The translations under genes and the position numbers were made by a program. The notes beneath the pieces were generated by a model that was not told the DNA's origin, ran no database searches, and was given only the letters and a program-made list of their open reading frames with translations. Of a stretch of DNA of 64,000 nt, positions 60,066 to 64,000 are shown piece after piece (position 1 is the stretch's first letter; the number at the start of each line of letters is the position of its first letter). Origin of the DNA: JAKVAV01 sp964651785 (GTDB lineage: Bacteria > Bacteroidota > Bacteroidia > Flavobacteriales_D > Cryomorphaceae). The stretch lies in assembly GCA_964651785.1 (NCBI GenBank), contig CAZYWJ010000009.1, positions 1 to 64,000 on the forward strand. Direction: 5' to 3'.

Positions 60066-62165
60066 ATGAAAAAATTTCTAGCGGTTGTTTTTACAACTTT
60101 GGCCTTGACAGGATTAGCCCAAAACTCTGAAGAGAGCAGGGTGAAGTGCCACACCTACGAAATGCAGAATAAGCTATTTGAAGCTAATCCCGCTCTAAAG
60201 GAAAGTGCTGATTTGCTGAAGGCTGAAATGCTAAAGAGGGCGAAGCAGTTTGAAAAATCCGGATTTCCTAAAGACGATGATCCGTTTATTATTCCGGTGG
60301 TTTTTCATGTGATTCACGAGTACGGCCCTGAGAATATTTCTATGGCTCAAATAGAAAATGCCGTGCAAGTGATGACGGACGATTTCAACGCTAATAATTT
60401 TGCAATTAATAGTGTTCAGGATGCCTTTGAGGGAATTGTCGGAAATGTCGGGATAGAATTTCGACTGGCAAAAATTGACCCTCAAGGGAATTGCACAAAT
60501 GGTATTGTACGCACCGTAAGTAGCTTGACCAACTCCGGTGGTGAGAATCTAAAAGAGATTAGTCCCATCTGGGACAGATCCAAATACCTTAATATTTGGG
60601 TTTGCAAGAATATAGCCAGTGGTGCAGCAGGCTACACTTATTACCCGAGTACATTGGCGGGTTCTTTCGGCGAGACGAATGATGGCATAGTAGTTAGGTA
60701 TGACTATGTTGGTAATATCGGTGAGAGCAATTTAGGCAGATCTCAAACCCTCACACACGAAGTCGGTCACTGGATAGATTTGCCGCATTTATGGGGAAGT
60801 ACCAACGAACCAAATGTCGAAACGAATTGCGATACCGATGATGGGGTTGAAGACACACCAAATACGATTGGCTGGACTTCGTGTCAACTTCTGGGAGAAT
60901 CATGTGGAAGCCACGATAACGTGGAAAATTTTATGGAGTATTCATTTTGTGGAAAAATGTTTACCGAAGGACAAAGGATAAGGATGTTGGCTGCGTTGAC
61001 ATCATCTGTGGCGGAACGTGAAAACCTATGGACTGAAGAAAATTTGGCAGCTACGGGGGTAAGCCTTGAGCAGGAGCTTTGTGAAGTAAATTTTTATTCC
61101 GACCGACATTCGGTCTGCATCGGAGAAACAATCAATTTCACCGATGAATCTTATTCGGGTATTGCCAATAGGTTATGGATCTTTGAGGGAGGAAGTCCCG
61201 CTACGGCACAAAGTGTCAATCCGAGCGTAGTGTACTCTACGCCGGGTGTTTACAGCGTAAGTATCGCAATAACTGACAGTGCCGGTAATCAAATGACTGA
61301 AGTCAAAGATGCTATGATCGAAGTTCTGGACACGGCTGCCCTGAGTTTTCCCTACAGTCAAGATTTTTCTTCCATAGATGAATTCTCAGATTTGGAAGAT
61401 GGCTCACTGCGGACTGAAAACCTTTTTGGACCCGACGTATGGGAGATAAGCACGGAGGTCGGTTATAACGATGATCGTTCGGCAGTGTTTAAAGCTAATG
61501 AGGCAGAGCAATCTACAATCGTCAAAACAGCGTTTGTTTCAAAAACGTTTCAAATGAGTGAAGTAGGAGATCTTCCGATTTTGTCGTTCAAACGAGCCGG
61601 CGCCGCAAGTTCCGCGAACAGTGAGGGAGAACTTTGGGTATTTATTTCAAAGAATTGTGGTGATTTGTGGAGCCCCCGGAAAATTTATGATGATGGTGAT
61701 GCCTATACAACGGATGAAATTTTCCCCGGTAGCTATATTCCTGAAGCAGAGGATTGGATAACCATCGAAATCGATAATATCGTTCCTGTATTTCAAAATG
61801 AAGAATTCAGATTTCGCTTTGAGTATAGAGGGACCAATGGGGGGACGATTTACATTGATGACATTAACTTATTCGATGGAACTACCTTAAATACAGCCTT
61901 TCAATCAGCAGAAGAGTTGCGCTTCGCCATGTATCCTAATCCTGCTTCCGGCTTGGTTACACTGAAGTTTCCGACTGATGCGACAAAAATCGATCAAGTG
62001 CTTTTAAGAGATCTGTCGGGTCGGGTAGTGTTTCAACAAAATCATTCAAATGCTGGTCGCGTGAGTGATCTGCATATCGATCTTAGCCGCATTTCGTCAG
62101 GAATTTATTTAGTAGAAGTGAGAGGAGAGGAAGGCGCTTCTGCTAAAAAATTGGTAATTGACTAA
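60066..62165 (+). CDS. Pappalysin-like M43 metallopeptidase with PKD and T9SS sorting domains (copy 2)
   Basis: This 699-residue paralogue of the preceding gene has the same domain order: signal peptide (about 1-18), M43 domain with HEVGHWIDLPH (His231, His235, His241) and NFMEYSFCGKMFTEGQ, PKD (about 350-430), jelly-roll-like part and T9SS sorting domain (from FAMYPNPASGLV). The two proteins share long near-identical motifs, including IIPVVFHV and EFRLAKIDP, so they arose by tandem duplication. Substrate differences are not readable. No terminator is seen at its 3' end. Confidence 0.93.
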   Translation: MKKFLAVVFTTLALTGLAQNSEESRVKCHTYEMQNKLFEANPALKESADLLKAEMLKRAKQFEKSGFPKDDDPFIIPVVFHVIHEYGPENISMAQIENAVQVMTDDFNANNFAINSVQDAFEGIVGNVGIEFRLAKIDPQGNCTNGIVRTVSSLTNSGGENLKEISPIWDRSKYLNIWVCKNIASGAAGYTYYPSTLAGSFGETNDGIVVRYDYVGNIGESNLGRSQTLTHEVGHWIDLPHLWGSTNEPNVETNCDTDDGVEDTPNTIGWTSCQLLGESCGSHDNVENFMEYSFCGKMFTEGQRIRMLAALTSSVAERENLWTEENLAATGVSLEQELCEVNFYSDRHSVCIGETINFTDESYSGIANRLWIFEGGSPATAQSVNPSVVYSTPGVYSVSIAITDSAGNQMTEVKDAMIEVLDTAALSFPYSQDFSSIDEFSDLEDGSLRTENLFGPDVWEISTEVGYNDDRSAVFKANEAEQSTIVKTAFVSKTFQMSEVGDLPILSFKRAGAASSANSEGELWVFISKNCGDLWSPRKIYDDGDAYTTDEIFPGSYIPEAEDWITIEIDNIVPVFQNEEFRFRFEYRGTNGGTIYIDDINLFDGTTLNTAFQSAEELRFAMYPNPASGLVTLKFPTDATKIDQVLLRDLSGRVVFQQNHSNAGRVSDLHIDLSRISSGIYLVEVRGEEGASAKKLVID

Positions 62166-62173
62166 GCTAAGCG

Positions 62174-62602
62174 CTAATTGTCAATCTTCCTTCCCAACAA
62201 TATGGCTACACAACCTTGTGGATTAATAGAGGTATCATCTTGTTGTGGAACCGTGATTCTTAGACCTAAAGTTCTGGTTCCTTCCAGTCTGAAATCAAAG
62301 TACTCACTGAACTCACGATCGGCATTATCATAAATCAATTCGTCATTTTGATCGACAAGTTGAAATTGTACGTCCCCTAAAATCTCGTGACTGCAAACCA
62401 AAAGTCGATAATCTACGTCGCTGAAGAATGTCATGTCAACCTCGGCTACGTCTCCCGGAAAGAGTTTCACGGCATTGAAGCTTTCACCGGGAATAAAACC
62501 TTGCATGGCATCACCACAATTGTTTTTAACGAATGATCGGCATTGGCCGAAAGCCATACTGGCCTGCATTGCTGCAAATAGGATAATAAATAGCTTTTTC
62601 AT
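62174..62602 (-). CDS. Exported protein of unknown function
   Basis: This 142-residue protein has a signal peptide (about 1-19, MAFGQ). The mature part contains four Cys (CRSF and NNCG near the start, VCSH, GCVAI), probably forming disulfides in the periplasm, and a beta-rich pattern. It has no T9SS domain. I recognise no family. It is the downstream gene of a same-strand pair with the lipoprotein at 62623-63531, convergent with the second M43 gene. Confidence 0.72.
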   Translation of the reverse strand: MKKLFIILFAAMQASMAFGQCRSFVKNNCGDAMQGFIPGESFNAVKLFPGDVAEVDMTFFSDVDYRLLVCSHEILGDVQFQLVDQNDELIYDNADREFSEYFDFRLEGTRTLGLRITVPQQDDTSINPQGCVAILLGRKIDN

Positions 62603-62622
62603 CTTAGGGGATAATTCCTTTG

Positions 62623-63531
62623 TTACACTTGTACGTATCCGTTTCGGATTTCTGATACGATTTTGGTGAGGTTCTCTAAGTCTTGTTCTGAAAATTTGAT
62701 CTGCGTTTTACCGCCTATCTGAGTTACACCGTCATCACCTTGAGTGATGGTATTTTTAGATTCCTCAATGATAACATTGCTATAAGCGTCTTCGATTTTT
62801 GATAGATCAGCTAAAATCAGATCCAAGTTACCTGATCCGTTATAGCTGTTAACCAGAGCAATCAAATTGGTCAAAGAAATTTTTTGCTCAGCTAAGCGCT
62901 CTATTAATTTCGGATTTTCAGTTTCACTGTTGGTGGCTATTTGGGTTCCCAAATAAAGTCCTTCAACCCATCCGGCTGCAATGATCATTGCTGAAATGTG
63001 GTCACGATCATTTTCTTTCAAATAAGAGTCGAGGTTGTAGTAAGTATCAGAAATGATGGTAAGAAGCGAATCGCGATTGTCCACATTCATCTCCATTCTT
63101 TCGATCACTTCATCGTTGAAGGCTTTACTTAATCCTAATTTGTCAGCCAATTTTTTCGTACAGCTGAGGTAAAGGATTGATTCCTGATTTTGATTGAAAA
63201 TGCTGGCATAACTCAGGTCAGCACCATATACACCCAAGTTCAGCGCTTGCTTGCGTGCAGATGAGTACTCATTTACATTTCTGACCTTATTGAGGTAATC
63301 TGCGTCATAGCGAGCGCCGGATTTTTTCAGAATGGCTGCCATATCTAAGGGAGATGGTACGGAGTGAAGAATTTCTTTCACTTTTGAAACGCTCTCCTGC
63401 GAATCATCATCACCTTTTTCTTCAGATACTTTCGCATTGGTGATGCTGTCATCTGTAACCGTACTCTCCGTACAAGACCACATGGCTAGAGAGGATAATG
63501 CGATGGCGGCCGGGAATAGTTTAATTTTCAT
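62623..63531 (-). CDS. Lipoprotein of unknown function
   Basis: This 302-residue predicted lipoprotein (signal with lipobox AMWSC, Cys about 19) is helical and charged throughout. Notable text is GVYGADLSYASIFNQNQ and SAMIIAAGWVEGLYLG, a pattern I have seen in Bacteroidota hypothetical lipoproteins. The frame is open to 63582, but the ATG at 63531 begins the signal peptide. No enzyme motif is visible. It precedes the 142-residue exported protein on the same strand. Confidence 0.78.
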   Translation of the reverse strand: MKIKLFPAAIALSSLAMWSCTESTVTDDSITNAKVSEEKGDDDSQESVSKVKEILHSVPSPLDMAAILKKSGARYDADYLNKVRNVNEYSSARKQALNLGVYGADLSYASIFNQNQESILYLSCTKKLADKLGLSKAFNDEVIERMEMNVDNRDSLLTIISDTYYNLDSYLKENDRDHISAMIIAAGWVEGLYLGTQIATNSETENPKLIERLAEQKISLTNLIALVNSYNGSGNLDLILADLSKIEDAYSNVIIEESKNTITQGDDGVTQIGGKTQIKFSEQDLENLTKIVSEIRNGYVQV

Positions 63532-63659
63532 CAGTTTAAAATAAGGGGTGTAAACAAATTTAAGCTTACATCGATCATTCAAGGTTTTAATTCCCTTGAA
63601 CGATTAACAAAATACTGTTGAGCCTGTGTACCGAATTCGGGCAGGAAAGGTTTCAATTC

Positions 63660-64000
63660 TTAGTGTGCTTCGAGCCAATTCTCTCCGGTATCCATATCCA
63701 CCTTCATCGGCACGCTTAAACCACTAAATGCACTCATCATTTCTTTTTCCACGATGGGCTTAATGATGTCAAGCTCACTCCTCAGCGCATCGAAAACCAA
63801 TTCATCGTGAACTTGCAGAATCATCTTTGACTTAAAATCTCTCCTTTTAAAAACTTCATCGATTCGGACCATGGCAACTTTGATCATATCAGCAGCAGAT
63901 CCTTGAATTGGAGCGTTAATGGCATTTCTTTCGGCAAAGCCTCTTACCGTCGGGTTTCTTCCATTTATATCTTTGAGGTAGCGTCGGCGCTTTAGAATGG
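63660..64000 (-). CDS. polA: DNA polymerase I, C-terminal part (5' end outside window)
   Basis: Only the last 113 codons are present. They encode the polymerase domain end: the finger/palm text NAPIQGSAADMIKVA and the catalytic motif C QVHDELVFDA with its HDE, then the C-terminus ENWLEAH. PolA fills gaps and replaces RNA primers in replication and repair. The gene continues off the right edge, so exonuclease domains cannot be assessed. It is separated from the lipoprotein gene by 128 bp. Confidence 0.97.
   Translation of the reverse strand, partial: ILKRRRYLKDINGRNPTVRGFAERNAINAPIQGSAADMIKVAMVRIDEVFKRRDFKSKMILQVHDELVFDALRSELDIIKPIVEKEMMSAFSGLSVPMKVDMDTGENWLEAH

Noticed and set aside
1..64000. 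Prophage, integrative element, toxin-antitoxin or CRISPR-Cas system
   Set aside because: I scanned for integrase, terminase, phage structural, Cas and restriction-modification proteins and for regularly spaced repeats and found none.

Overview
The window is a stretch of chromosome from a member of the Bacteroidota, most likely a marine-type member of the Flavobacteriales. That placement is inference. It rests on type IX secretion (T9SS) C-terminal sorting domains on three large secreted peptidases, a MurF-alanine racemase fusion, a DnaG primase without zinc ligands, DUF4271 and DUF5687 proteins, an Lrp regulator of the lineage type, and many TAnnTTTG promoter motifs. Start codons rarely follow a Shine-Dalgarno sequence. 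Three runs of exactly 100 N mark scaffold joins (19556-19655, 22489-22588, 29344-29443). The third looks like an assembly artefact, because the same 55 bp abuts both of its edges.

Layout. 1-7.5 kb: a 3'-truncated glutaryl-CoA-dehydrogenase-like gene faces left. Running right are DUF4271, hemD, a terminator, rnpA, an S41 C-terminal processing peptidase, an O-antigen ligase-like protein and a glycosyltransferase. 7.5-13.3 kb (minus): a subtilisin-like T9SS cargo protein, murF-alr and tdk. 13.4-17.1 kb (plus): a conserved acidic protein, an M28 peptidase, rsmI and a medium-chain oxidoreductase, closed by a REP-like palindromic element. 17.4-20.7 kb (minus): a sugar epimerase, cysH, an Lrp regulator, gap 1, and a lipoprotein of Cys-rich repeats. 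20.8-28.4 kb: recJ meets a minus-strand block at gap 2. The block holds an MscS channel, dnaG, a MORN-type lipoprotein, a polyprenyl synthase and a secreted protein of unknown function. 28.4-36.7 kb: a small outer-membrane-like protein, a repeat element with gap 3, rlmN, then an ABC exporter pair, two haem/membrane genes, hflX, rbfA and a LolC/E-like permease.

36.8-43.5 kb: a dihydrouridine synthase and a CPBP protease face away from each other. They are followed by a minus-strand TolQ/ExbB - small membrane protein - ExbD - ExbD energiser operon, tRNA-Ser(GGA), ansA and a TatD hydrolase. 43.6-57.8 kb is mostly housekeeping: a GT9 heptosyltransferase-like gene, thioesterase, hemJ, a STAS-like protein, an HU/SPOR protein, kdsB, dprA, gdhA, GT4, GNAT, an S4 protein, a 44-residue protein, nadD, gmk, yicC, an ArsC-like protein, a YbhN-like protein and a gamma-family PLP enzyme. 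57.9-63.5 kb is a secretion-oriented region with two tandem pappalysin-like (M43) T9SS peptidases and two unrecognised exported proteins. The window ends in the 3' part of polA.

How the parts relate: several genes serve the cell envelope (murF-alr, kdsB, the glycosyltransferases, the ligase, the Lol-like permease, the ExbBD set, HU/SPOR). Others serve RNA and ribosome maturation (rnpA, rsmI, rlmN, rbfA, hflX, dus, yicC) or haem synthesis (hemD, hemJ). I found no prophage, integrative element, CRISPR array or recognised defence system. The more unusual signals are active-site or metal-site substitutions (the S8 peptidase Asp-to-Glu change, DnaG, Tdk), the Cys-rich repeat lipoprotein, the repeat elements, and a recurring CGCGAAAGC motif.
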